Assembly: GCF_024609215.1 (NCBI RefSeq)
Contig: NZ_JANIPD030000001.1
Location: 248,001-312,000, forward strand
Reading direction: 5' to 3'
DNA: 64,000 bases
Source of the DNA: Curtanaerobium respiraculi
Lineage (GTDB): Bacteria; Actinomycetota; Coriobacteriia; Coriobacteriales; Eggerthellaceae
Part shown: positions 8,504-16,859 of the stretch, piece after piece
Numbering within the stretch: the stretch's first letter is position 1
How the letters are laid out: each line of letters opens with the position of its first letter
The notes under the pieces: model-generated
The model's input: only the letters and a program-made list of their open reading frames with translations
Databases searched by the model: none
Told to the model about the DNA's origin: nothing
Program-made: the position numbers and the translations under genes

Positions 8504-9703
8504 GTGATCCTCGGGCGATATGCCCGGATGAGCAGACGCGATCGCCGGATGGCGCCCCGCGTTCAGAGTGAAGTCAAGCCGAACTTGTCCCCCGTGTACC
8601 CAGGAGACGCCTTGGATCAGTTCTTCTTCTCACATGAATCTGCCTGGCAATATTGGCGCGTCTCCCACTATGCGGGAATTCGCCATGCGGAGCCGTCTCG
8701 CATAAGGTCGCTGCGTCATGCATGCACCAGCGCAGAAAAACTGCGAGAGATCCAAACGGGACATACCGGTCTCGATGGGCAGCCCGCACATCTCCTGAGC
8801 TCCGGGACGACGCACCGCAAAAACCCTTATGTCATCATGCACTATATGCGCGGACAGCTGCCGGAACATTCGTTCTGCCAAGTCTCCGAGAGCATATTCG
8901 TCGCTTCCCCCGAACTTGCCTTTCTCGAAGCCGCCCAGCAGCTTTCGACCGTCGAGGCGATCTCGATCGGGATGCAGTACTGCGGCTCATATGCTCTTCC
9001 TCTGGTACAGGATCGAAACGTACCCGAGCCGTATATCCCTCCCTATCTGCTAGGAGCATTCCCGCTCGGAGACGCCTGCGATGCGGTGACCTCACCGCCC
9101 GCTGCGCCCGCATGGTCCGCCATGCAGAATCAAGCTGCACAGTGCCTTCCTCTGACCACATATCGCAAGCTGAAATCGTATATCGATTCGGCGAAGGGCT
9201 TGCGGGGAGTGGCTGCGGCTCGCCGTGCCCTGCGCTGGATCCGCCCTGGATCGGAATCGCCCATGGAAACCGTTCAATACCTGCTTACCTGCCTACCGCC
9301 GTATCTCGGGGGTGACGGATTCCGCTGCGTCGGACTAAACGTTCCCGTAGCGATCACCAAAGACGCGGCAAACTCGCTTGGGAGAGCCACCTACAGGCCA
9401 GACCTGATCCTCGAAGGCCCCCGAAGTCGCGTCGCATTGGATTACGACGGAAAAGGGACCCACACGAGCCCCGAAGCGGTCGCACGGGACAAAATGCGTC
9501 AAAGCGATTTGGAACACCTATTGGGATACCCCGTACTCATGATTCCCGCAGAGCAGATCATGCACTTGAGACAATATGGGCGTCTTGCAAAAAAGCTCTC
9601 TAAAATTACGGGGCATAGGCTTCCGGACAAAAACTCCGAACTCATCAAAAAGCGCGCCCGACTCCGACGCACGCTGCTTGATCCCAACATACACCATTGG
9701 TAA
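8504..9703 (+). CDS. Orphan protein with C-terminal nuclease-like (DUF559/Vsr-type) domain
   Basis: Up to 399 residues from a GTG at 8504; ATGs at 8528 or 8549 are alternative starts, and none has a clear ribosome site. The N-terminal half has a FFSHESAWQYWR motif followed by a wHTH-like helical region, recalling AbiEi-type proteins. The C-terminus (~295-365) reads YRPDLIL, then VALDYDGKGTH, then RDKMRQSDLEHLLGYPVLMI. This has the layout of PD-(D/E)XK Vsr/DUF559 folds: Asp on one strand, an acidic-x-acidic pair plus Gly-Lys on the next, then the RD...L...GY helix-strand. No partner antitoxin gene adjoins. Base composition is less GC-rich than its neighbours and a long inverted repeat follows, so horizontal arrival is plausible. 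Function is unproven. Confidence 0.7.
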   Translation: MILGRYARMSRRDRRMAPRVQSEVKPNLSPVYPGDALDQFFFSHESAWQYWRVSHYAGIRHAEPSRIRSLRHACTSAEKLREIQTGHTGLDGQPAHLLSSGTTHRKNPYVIMHYMRGQLPEHSFCQVSESIFVASPELAFLEAAQQLSTVEAISIGMQYCGSYALPLVQDRNVPEPYIPPYLLGAFPLGDACDAVTSPPAAPAWSAMQNQAAQCLPLTTYRKLKSYIDSAKGLRGVAAARRALRWIRPGSESPMETVQYLLTCLPPYLGGDGFRCVGLNVPVAITKDAANSLGRATYRPDLILEGPRSRVALDYDGKGTHTSPEAVARDKMRQSDLEHLLGYPVLMIPAEQIMHLRQYGRLAKKLSKITGHRLPDKNSELIKKRARLRRTLLDPNIHHW

Positions 9704-10190
9704 CCGCATTGATCCCCGACGACGGAGCTTGAAACCGAGTGCGTATCGATGAAAAAACATACGTCACAAGCCGGCTCGGAGAAAAACAGCGATTATCTGA
9801 GCGCTTTTCGGACTTAGGAGCCACGTTTTTCAGAAATGCGGGCAATCCAAGCATGGCCGATAAACCCGACCTGGGGAAATGCGGAAGCAACGCATGCAAC
9901 CCTGCCGTTCCGAGCCGATCCACAGGGATGAATGGCTCCTAGGTCCGAAAAGCGCTCAGGAATTATCGGTTTTTCTCCGAGATGCGATTGCTTGACGCCC
10001 CTTCGTTGTATTTGCAACAGGTTCATGGCATCTCCGCGAGCGGTGGAAGCGCATTGCATGCAAAGGCGGCCGCAACACATCCGCTGCGCGGTTACGAAGC
10101 CGTATGAACTCCTTCTCGCCCGCCAAGCCGCATCCCTATAGACACGGCTCCGCGTTCGGGCTATTTCTGGTGGCAGCCGCGGGATGCCAT
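9704..10190. other. Gene-free interval holding a large inverted repeat
   Basis: 487 bp between the nuclease-like gene and htpG (convergent). Apart from the inverted repeat at 9775-9981 no gene is supported. Short open frames on both strands here encode the same peptide (ERFSDLGA) only because they read opposite arms of the repeat. Confidence 0.7.
9775..9981. repeat. Long imperfect inverted repeat (48-bp arms, 111-bp spacer)
   Basis: Left arm 9775-9822 and right arm 9934-9981 are reverse complements with few differences; the core CTGAGCGCTTTTCGGAC is shared exactly. The arms flank 111 bp of non-coding sequence. It could be a MITE-like element, a fold-back RNA or a recombination target. No flanking target-site duplication is obvious. 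Confidence 0.8.
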
Positions 10191-12146
10191 CTACCTCATC
10201 AGCGTCGCGATCTGCTTGGCAAACTCGACGGGATCGTCGATGGGTAGGCCCTCCACCAAAAGCGCCTGGTCATAGAGCAGCTTGCTGTATTGCTTCACCT
10301 TGTCGGCATCGCCTGCCTCCTGCGCCGCGCGCATCACCTCGAACACGGGATGGCCGGCGTTCAGCTCCAGCACGCGCTGGCTGTGCATGTCCTGCGCATC
10401 GGGCATGCCGGCAAGCACCTTCTCCATCTCCAGGCTCAGGGGCCCTTCCGCGGTGAGCGCTGCGGGAGCATCGGTCAGAACGCTGCTAATCTGCACTTTC
10501 GTTACCTCGTCGCCCAAGGCGTCCTTCATGGCGGCAAGCAGGCCCTCGTTCGCCTTCGCGGTTTCCTCTGCGGCGGTTTTATCGCTCTCTGTCTCTAGGC
10601 CCAGGTCGCCGCCGGCAACGTTCTTCAGCTCCTTCTCGGAGTAATTCGACATGGCCTGGAAGCAGAAATCGTCGACATCCTGCGTGCACAGCAGCACGTC
10701 GTACCCGCGGCCGACCACGCCTGTGACCATGGGCATCTTGCCCAGGCGATCGGTGCTTTCGCCTGCAGCATAGTAAATCGCCTTCTGATCCTCGGGCATG
10801 GATGCCACGTATTCATCCAAGGTGATCATCTTCTGCTCTTTGGCAGAATGGAACAGCAGCAGCCCGCCCAATGAGTCCTTCGCCATGCCATACGTAGTGT
10901 AGATACCGTACTTCAGCGCACGCCCGAAATTGTCGAAGAACTTCTCGTACTCCTCGCGGTCATTATCGCGCATCTTCTCCAACTCGGCTTGGATCTTCTT
11001 CTCAACCTTCTTCGCGATGGCGCGCAGCTGGCTGTTGTGCTGCAGCGTCTCGCGGCTGATGTTGAGCGTGAGGTCCTGGCTGCTCACCACGCCGCGCACG
11101 AAACCGTAATACTCGGGCAGCAGTTCCTCGCATTTGTCCATGATCAGCACGTTCGAGCTGTACAGTTGCAGGCCGCGCTCGTAGTCCTTGCTGTAATAGT
11201 CGAACGGACGCCGTCCTGGGATGAACAGCAGCACATCGTAGCTGATCGCACCCTCCGCATGCACGACGATGGTGCGTTGCGGGTCGGTGAAGTCGTGGAA
11301 CTGGCTCTTGTAGAACTCGTTGTACTCGCTCTGCTCCACCTCGCTTTTGCGACGCTTCCAGATGGGAGTCATCGAGTTGATCGTCTCGAGCTCCCGGTAC
11401 TCCTCCCATTCGGGCTTGTAATCCTCGGGCTTGGGATCGGGCTCGGGCTTCTGGCGGCTCTTCGTGACCATCATCTGCACGGGGTAGCGCACGTAGTTGC
11501 TGTAACGCTTGATCAAGTCCTTCAGGCTATACTCGGAAAGATACGTGTCATAGTTCTCGTCCTCGGTGTTGTCCTTCAGGTACAGGATCACGTCGGTGCC
11601 GTGGCTGGAGCGCTCCGCAGGCTCGATCGTATAGCCCTCGACGCCGTCGCTCTCCCATGCCCAAGCCTGGTCGTCGCCGTAGGCGCGGCTCACGACGCGC
11701 ACCTTCTTGGCAACCATGAACCCGCTGTAAAAACCCACGCCGAACTGCCCGATGATATCGATCGCATCGGACGAGGGAGTTGCGACGGCCTCATCTGCCT
11801 CGACTTCGCCGTCAGGCTTTTCCGCGGTGGCAACCTGCGTGTTCTTGAATTCCATGCTGTCGGAATGCGCGATCACGCCCAGGTTGGCATCGAGCGCATC
11901 CTTATCCATGCCGATTCCGTTGTCAGACACCGTGACGGTGCGGGCATCCACATCGAATGAGACGTTGATGGCCAGGTCGCTCTTTCCCAGCTGGATGCTC
12001 TGATCGGTCAAACTGCGGAAATACAGCTTGTCCTCGGCATCGCTGGCGTTGCTGATGAGCTCGCGAAGGAAGATCTCACGATTCGTGTAGATTGAATTGA
12101 TCATGAGATTGAGCAGTTTCTTGCTTTCCGTTTTGAACTTGCGCAT
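10191..12146 (-). CDS. htpG: Molecular chaperone HtpG (Hsp90)
   Basis: Dimeric cytoplasmic ATP-dependent chaperone of about 651 residues. The GHKL ATPase domain is complete: FLRELISNASDA, DNGIGM, GQFGVGFYSGFMVA and GTDVILYL in order. It is followed by the middle domain (RRPFDYY..., LNISRETLQ) and a C-terminal dimerisation region. An upstream in-frame ATG at 12200 exists, but the ATG at 12146 (MRKFKTESKK) has GGAAGGCG in position and matches the family N-terminus. The promoter at 12214-12241 would leave only ~7 nt before the upstream ATG, which also favours 12146. An acidic insertion follows the IAHS segment (GEVEADEAVATPSSDA). Confidence 0.96.
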   Translation of the reverse strand: MRKFKTESKKLLNLMINSIYTNREIFLRELISNASDAEDKLYFRSLTDQSIQLGKSDLAINVSFDVDARTVTVSDNGIGMDKDALDANLGVIAHSDSMEFKNTQVATAEKPDGEVEADEAVATPSSDAIDIIGQFGVGFYSGFMVAKKVRVVSRAYGDDQAWAWESDGVEGYTIEPAERSSHGTDVILYLKDNTEDENYDTYLSEYSLKDLIKRYSNYVRYPVQMMVTKSRQKPEPDPKPEDYKPEWEEYRELETINSMTPIWKRRKSEVEQSEYNEFYKSQFHDFTDPQRTIVVHAEGAISYDVLLFIPGRRPFDYYSKDYERGLQLYSSNVLIMDKCEELLPEYYGFVRGVVSSQDLTLNISRETLQHNSQLRAIAKKVEKKIQAELEKMRDNDREEYEKFFDNFGRALKYGIYTTYGMAKDSLGGLLLFHSAKEQKMITLDEYVASMPEDQKAIYYAAGESTDRLGKMPMVTGVVGRGYDVLLCTQDVDDFCFQAMSNYSEKELKNVAGGDLGLETESDKTAAEETAKANEGLLAAMKDALGDEVTKVQISSVLTDAPAALTAEGPLSLEMEKVLAGMPDAQDMHSQRVLELNAGHPVFEVMRAAQEAGDADKVKQYSKLLYDQALLVEGLPIDDPVEFAKQIATLMR

Positions 12147-12213
12147 GCGCCATCGCCTTCCGTCTTCCCGTGCGTGTAAATTAGCAGTCTTGATGTTCAA
12201 GTGCCAAGTGGTG

Positions 12214-12241
12214 ATTATAATGCGGGGTCAGGCGCCTGCAA
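12214..12241 (-). promoter_or_regulatory. Promoter of htpG
   Basis: TTGCAG (12236-12241) and TATAAT (12214-12219) on the minus strand with 16-bp spacing, ~65 bp upstream of the htpG start. No CIRCE-like repeat was seen. Confidence 0.7.
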
Positions 12242-12277
12242 CCGCATGTAAGCAATCGGTAATGTTAGTATGCGCGC

Positions 12278-13306
12278 ATGGATCAGCGACGACATACCGG
12301 CGGACGGGCGTCGGGGGCGCACCGTGCTTCCCGGAAAACGAGGAGTGGAAGCGGCCGATCCACAGGAGCGCCGGAAGTTCGCCGCGCCAATGTGCGAAAC
12401 CTCCGTGGAGATGACACCCAGGCCGGCCACGAAGCGCGGCGGGCGCGAACCGCATCTGCGCGCCGCACGCAGGTGCCCTCCCCCATCGCGCGAGTCAATC
12501 CGGTGTTCGCGATCGAATGCCTTATCGTCGCTTTAATCGCCGCGTTCATCGTATGGCAAGTGGCATCGTGCGCGGGTTCGAGCGGCAAAGCCGAGCCGGC
12601 GTCCGGCGGCTCGAAGTACGGCATGCCCAATTACACCGATTACGACTGGGACAATCTCTCGAAGAACTCAAACGGCCGCCTGGCCTACACGGTGGACGGC
12701 GAGAGGCGATCGAAAACGGGCGTCGACGTATCGGAACACCAGAACGAGGTCGATTGGCAACGCGTGGCGGCCGACGACGTGCAGTTCGCCATCATCCGGT
12801 TGGGTGCGCGCGGCACCACGGAGGGGATCGTGAAGCTAGACGAGCGCTATGCTGAAAACCTAACGGGAGCGCGTGATGCGGGCTTATCGGTGGGCGTGTA
12901 CTTCTTCTCCCAAGCGACAAGCGAAGACGAGGCGGGCGAGGAAGCCCGCTTCGTGCTGGACACCTTGGACGGTACGCGCTTGGATTACCCTGTGGTGTAC
13001 GATCTGGAAGAAACCGGAACCGGCGCGGCGCGGGCGGACAATATGACCACCGAACAGGAGACGGCCTGCGCCAAGGCCTTCTGCGAAACCATCGCCGCTG
13101 CGGGCTACACCCCCATGATTTACGGCAACAGCAACGACATAGGCCATTATTCGATGGACGACCTGCACGACTACCCGCTATGGTTCGCCTCCTACAACGA
13201 CCTGCCCTACGGACCGGCCGGTTTCAATATCTGGCAATACACCGACACGGGCACGGTCGATGGGATCGAGACGCCTGCAGACCTCAGCATCCAAATCCAG
13301 CCGTAG
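12278..13306 (+). CDS. Membrane-anchored GH25 lysozyme
   Basis: Peptidoglycan hydrolase (muramidase) of the GH25 family, up to 342 residues. A basic, Arg-rich N-terminal tail (~1-73) precedes one membrane helix (~76-95; IECLIVALIAAFIVW) and a short linker, so the enzyme faces the wall. The catalytic domain begins GVDVSEHQNEVDW (~148), contains VGVYFFSQA and the acidic strand PVVYDLEE, and ends FNIWQYTDTGTV, all GH25 hallmarks with the DXE pair. The start is an ATG at 12278 with no ribosome site; a TAGTAT box ends 6 nt upstream, so the message could be leaderless. An internal start nearer the membrane helix is an alternative. Confidence 0.85.
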   Translation: MDQRRHTGGRASGAHRASRKTRSGSGRSTGAPEVRRANVRNLRGDDTQAGHEARRARTASARRTQVPSPIARVNPVFAIECLIVALIAAFIVWQVASCAGSSGKAEPASGGSKYGMPNYTDYDWDNLSKNSNGRLAYTVDGERRSKTGVDVSEHQNEVDWQRVAADDVQFAIIRLGARGTTEGIVKLDERYAENLTGARDAGLSVGVYFFSQATSEDEAGEEARFVLDTLDGTRLDYPVVYDLEETGTGAARADNMTTEQETACAKAFCETIAAAGYTPMIYGNSNDIGHYSMDDLHDYPLWFASYNDLPYGPAGFNIWQYTDTGTVDGIETPADLSIQIQP

Positions 13307-13675
13307 ATCCCGTGTCTTGCAAACCGATGAACCGCAGAGCTACCGGGGCGTGTTCGCGTGGTCGGACCTGCGATAACGAAGCGAGCCGTATTGTCAAAAG
13401 GCCCCTTTGACAATGGAGATCGATCCTGATGCGATTTCGAGTTAATGCATCGTCCCGGCGATAACACCGGGGTCAACCCTGATAGGCCGCCGACCGGCCG
13501 CCTCCTCCGGAACAAAACCGGCCGTGATCCCGTTCGAGAATCGCAATGGAGATAAGCACCGGTGCAGTTCATCGGAAACAGAGGAGCCTCAACAAGTACG
13601 ACAGAGGAACGGGTTACCTGAATCGAGTCCGCGCAGAAGCCGCAACGATGCAGGTGAGAACCCCGCCCGAAAGCG
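13307..13675. other. Intergenic interval with one perfect dyad
   Basis: 369 bp between two convergent genes. A perfect dyad ATTGTCAAA-(7)-TTTGACAAT lies at 13390-13414 and could act as a bidirectional terminator or a binding site; it lacks a T-tract. No gene is supported in the rest. Confidence 0.6.
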
Positions 13676-15022
13676 CTATCCGATGCCGCCCAGCAGACTG
13701 CCAGCGATCAGCACCGCCAGCGCGACAACGCAATACCCGTACTTCGCCAGAGGATAGAACGCCTCCGCCAGCGGCTTGACACGGCCTTTGTTCATCTGCT
13801 CCCGCACGAAATCCTTCCCGCAGAACCAGAAGAACATGATGCCCGCCAGCGCGGCGCCGATGGGGCATAGGTAGATCGAGCAAACGTCCATCCAGGGCGA
13901 GACGATGCTCTGGATAAGCAGGCTGACGATGAGCCCGATGGCGAACACGGTAAAACACGCCTTGTTGCGCTCCAGGTGGAGCATCTCCTGCAGGGTGGCG
14001 ATGGGCGCCTCGTAGAGGTTGATGAGGCTGGTGAGCCCGCCGAACAGCACGGCAACGAAGAACACCGCCTGCACGGCGGGGCCCGCCGGCATGCCGGCGA
14101 ACAGATCGGGCAGATAGATGAACAGCAAACCCGGCCCACCCGAGGAAAGGCGCTCCCCCGCCGTCGCCATCGCGGGGATGATGACCAGCGATGCCAGCAC
14201 CGCGGCGAGGGTGTCAAACAAGGCGACGTACTTGGCGCTGTTGGGGACGTTTTCGTTCTCGCCCAGGTAGCTGCCGTAGATGAGCGTGCCGCTTCCGGCG
14301 ACCGACAGGCTGAAGAACGCCTGGCCCAAGGCGTACACCCACACCATCGGATCGGCAAGGCCCGAGGGATCGAGCACGAACAGGTACTCGTAGCCCGCAC
14401 CGGCGCCCGGCAGCGTCGCCACGTACACGGCAAGGACGATGAACAGCAGGAAGAACAGCGGCATCATGACCTTGTTCGCCCGCTCGATGCCGCGTCCGAC
14501 GCCGAAGATGACGATGGCAAACGCCGCAACCAGGGCAACGGTCTGCCAGAAGAAGTTATTGGAGGAAACAGCGCCGAACAACGCCCCGAACTGGTCGACG
14601 CCTTGCATGCCGATGCTGCCGCCGGTAAGCGCGAAGAAGGTGTAGCTGAAAATCCACCCGACCACCACGGTATAGCCGATGGCCATCGCCAGCGAGACGA
14701 CCACGGGGAACAAGCCCACCAGCTTGCCGGAGCGTTCGCTGCCGAACCGCCTGCGAGTAGCCATGCCGAACGCCCCGACCGGGCCGCTCTTCGCCGCGCG
14801 GCCGAACGCCATCTCGCCCATCACCCCGGTCGACCCGATCAGAAGCACGAAGACGAGATAGGGGATCAGGAAGGTCGCCCCGCCGTACGCGCTCACACGG
14901 GTCGGGAACAGCCATATGTTCCCCATGCCCACGGCCGATCCGATGCATGCGAGGATGAACCCCCTGCGGGTGCGGAAGCTGTCGCGCCCCGCTTTCGGTT
15001 TGACTGCCTGTCGTTCGATCAT
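13676..15022 (-). CDS. Sodium-dependent symporter, NSS/SNF family
   Basis: Polytopic membrane protein of 448 residues in the neurotransmitter:sodium symporter family, which imports amino acids or amines with Na+. The family N-terminal motif is clear: RRGFILACIGSAVGMGNIW, with the helix-1 unwound Na+/substrate site, then FLIPYLVFVLLIG. About 11-12 helices follow. Its ATG overlaps the stop of the upstream MFS gene by 4 bp (ATGA), so the two are translationally coupled. The substrate is not predictable. Confidence 0.93.
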   Translation of the reverse strand: MIERQAVKPKAGRDSFRTRRGFILACIGSAVGMGNIWLFPTRVSAYGGATFLIPYLVFVLLIGSTGVMGEMAFGRAAKSGPVGAFGMATRRRFGSERSGKLVGLFPVVVSLAMAIGYTVVVGWIFSYTFFALTGGSIGMQGVDQFGALFGAVSSNNFFWQTVALVAAFAIVIFGVGRGIERANKVMMPLFFLLFIVLAVYVATLPGAGAGYEYLFVLDPSGLADPMVWVYALGQAFFSLSVAGSGTLIYGSYLGENENVPNSAKYVALFDTLAAVLASLVIIPAMATAGERLSSGGPGLLFIYLPDLFAGMPAGPAVQAVFFVAVLFGGLTSLINLYEAPIATLQEMLHLERNKACFTVFAIGLIVSLLIQSIVSPWMDVCSIYLCPIGAALAGIMFFWFCGKDFVREQMNKGRVKPLAEAFYPLAKYGYCVVALAVLIAGSLLGGIG

Positions 15023-16431
15023 CGTTGGTCCTTCGGCCGTTCGCTGCGGTACAAAAGGGAAAGGGCGAGCGATATGGCGCAGAACGCCACCACTGCAAGC
15101 ATCATGGAAGTATACCCCTCCGTGCCCGGGCGCGCCGTAGTGAAACCCACGAGGATCGCGGGTGCCACCGTGGTGCCCATCTGGCGCACCAGCGCGAGCG
15201 TGGCGATCGCCGTCGTGCTCTCCTTCGGATCGGCCACCTGCAGGATCATGTAGTTCAGCGGCGTGCCCATGGCGAAGCCGAGGCCCAATCCCACGACGAT
15301 CAGCCCGACGACCATTGCAACCGTGCTCGGATGCGCTGCGACGAACAGCGCCAGGAAGGCAAAGCCGATTGCCGTTACCGTCAACCCGAACGCAAGCACG
15401 GGCACCGGGCCGCGCGTATCGATGATCTTGCCGCCGACCGGAGGTCCCACGACGCCGAAAACACCCAGCACGGCCATGTAATAGCCGCCCGAGCCCACCG
15501 GCAGGTTCAGCGCGGTTTCGGCGAATTCGGGGATGAGCACCATGCTGATGATGATGCCGCCCACGAAAAACGATGCGATCATCGTGATGACGATGTTGCG
15601 GTTGCGCGCGTATTCGCTATGGAAAATGGGATCGTCCGCGCTGTGCTCGACTCGCGCGAGCAGCAAGCCGACGGCCGCCGCCAGCGCAAGCGGAACCCAC
15701 GTGCCCGGCAACGCGAGCGTGGACAGGGGGTTGAGGAAATCGATGCCCTTCAACCCGAGCAGCACCAGCAGGACGAACCCCACGAGCGCCACCGATCCCG
15801 CCGCGTCGAAACGCGTTTCGGTTTCCGCCGCGCCGTGATCGGGCAGCCATGCGAACGCGGCGGAGATAAGCGCCGCTCCCACCGGCAGGCAGATGAAGAA
15901 CGCCCAGCACCAGTTTTCGGCACCGACCGCCGACACGATCGCGCTGCCCGCTGCGGCGCCCAGCACATTGGCCAGACCCGCCGTAGCCGACGCCGCACCC
16001 AACCACATACCGCGCTTCTCCCGCGGGACGCCGGCGCCCATTTCCGCTGTCGCGACAGGGATGATGCCGCCCGCACCCACCGCCTGCACGATGCGGCCGA
16101 GGATCAGAAGCGGGAAGCCGCCCGCGAACTGCGCCGCGCCGCACAGCAGGCTGCCGATGCAGAAAACCGCCAGGCAGACCGTGAATATTCGCGCACGGCC
16201 GTATCGATCCGCCAGCTTCCCCACCGCGGGGATGCATGCCGCATAGAACAAGGTGTAGATGTTCACCATCCATATGCCCACGTCGCTCGCCAAGCCGAAA
16301 TCCGCCTGGATGACCGTGCGCAGGGGCGCGATGATGCCCACATACAAGCCGCCAACGAACAGCCCTATCAAGTACACCGCCGCTATGCGCCCGAAATGCC
16401 GCTCTTCTTGTTCCGTTTCACTCGCATCCAT
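15019..16431 (-). CDS. MFS transporter, DHA2/EmrB-like
   Basis: Major facilitator protein of 470 residues with about 14 predicted helices. It has MFS motif A-like ADRYGRARIF after helix 2 and the motif C-like region GGIIPVATAEMGAGVP, and it lacks a periplasmic adaptor partner. Probable proton-driven efflux of drugs or metabolites (family inference). The ATG at 16431 follows a TATAAT box by only 8 nt, so the transcript is probably leaderless; the box sits inside a palindrome shared with the divergent gene at 16480. It overlaps the NSS symporter gene by 4 bp. Confidence 0.9.
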   Translation of the reverse strand: MDASETEQEERHFGRIAAVYLIGLFVGGLYVGIIAPLRTVIQADFGLASDVGIWMVNIYTLFYAACIPAVGKLADRYGRARIFTVCLAVFCIGSLLCGAAQFAGGFPLLILGRIVQAVGAGGIIPVATAEMGAGVPREKRGMWLGAASATAGLANVLGAAAGSAIVSAVGAENWCWAFFICLPVGAALISAAFAWLPDHGAAETETRFDAAGSVALVGFVLLVLLGLKGIDFLNPLSTLALPGTWVPLALAAAVGLLLARVEHSADDPIFHSEYARNRNIVITMIASFFVGGIIISMVLIPEFAETALNLPVGSGGYYMAVLGVFGVVGPPVGGKIIDTRGPVPVLAFGLTVTAIGFAFLALFVAAHPSTVAMVVGLIVVGLGLGFAMGTPLNYMILQVADPKESTTAIATLALVRQMGTTVAPAILVGFTTARPGTEGYTSMMLAVVAFCAISLALSLLYRSERPKDQR

Positions 16432-16432
16432 G

Positions 16433-16455
16433 GCGCAACATTATAATCGTTGCGC
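16433..16455. promoter_or_regulatory. Palindromic divergent promoter/operator
   Basis: GCGCAAC (16433-16439) and GTTGCGC (16449-16455) are perfect inverted arms. The centre contains ATTATAAT, giving a TATAAT -10 element on both strands. Minus-strand initiation would fall at or 1-2 nt before the MFS ATG; plus-strand initiation would give a ~25-nt leader with a good ribosome site. A dimer bound here would block both promoters. Confidence 0.6.
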
Positions 16456-16479
16456 AGAGGCAGAAGAGAAGGAGCTCCT

Positions 16480-16806
16480 ATGAGATGCTGGGAAACGCGA
16501 GGATGCGAAGGGCCGGAGAACAACTTCGACCACTGCCCCCACGCTATGCTGAATGGGAAATGCCCCGTGGACTGCGCATTCGCGATATGCGACCGTCCCA
16601 CGCATAAGCAGGCGGACGTGCTCGACATGCTCGACCCCGACGTAGACCGCAGTGCGGCGGTGAAGGAGATGTGCAGCACATGCTCGTTCTTCATCCAGAA
16701 CGGCCCGCGCATCGCCGATCGCGTCGAAGGCGAAGAACCTGCCTGGAAAAAGCATTACGCCCAATACTACCAGGACCCCACGCTCGCGAATATGAGCGTC
16801 GAATAG
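16480..16806 (+). CDS. Small cysteine-rich protein with two-CW-type N-terminus
   Basis: 108 residues, starting at the ATG at 16480 with AAGGAG nine bases upstream. The N-terminus MRCWETRGCEGP, then CPHAMLNGKCPVDCAF, matches the CW...GC...CP pattern of small two-CW proteins often found in anaerobes. Nine cysteines lie in the first ~75 residues, including CSTCSF, so it may bind zinc or an iron-sulfur cluster. No membrane segment or signal is present. Function is unknown; it is divergent from the MFS/NSS operon and shares its operator-like palindrome. Confidence 0.8.
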   Translation: MRCWETRGCEGPENNFDHCPHAMLNGKCPVDCAFAICDRPTHKQADVLDMLDPDVDRSAAVKEMCSTCSFFIQNGPRIADRVEGEEPAWKKHYAQYYQDPTLANMSVE

Positions 16807-16859
16807 GGCAACGTCGCTTTGCTTCATGCCGAAAGCGATGCGGACGCCGGCCAGGAACG

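Noticed and set aside
9739-10080. Small peptides on both strands sharing ERFSDLGA
   Set aside because: They arise because the two frames read opposite arms of an inverted repeat; no ribosome sites.
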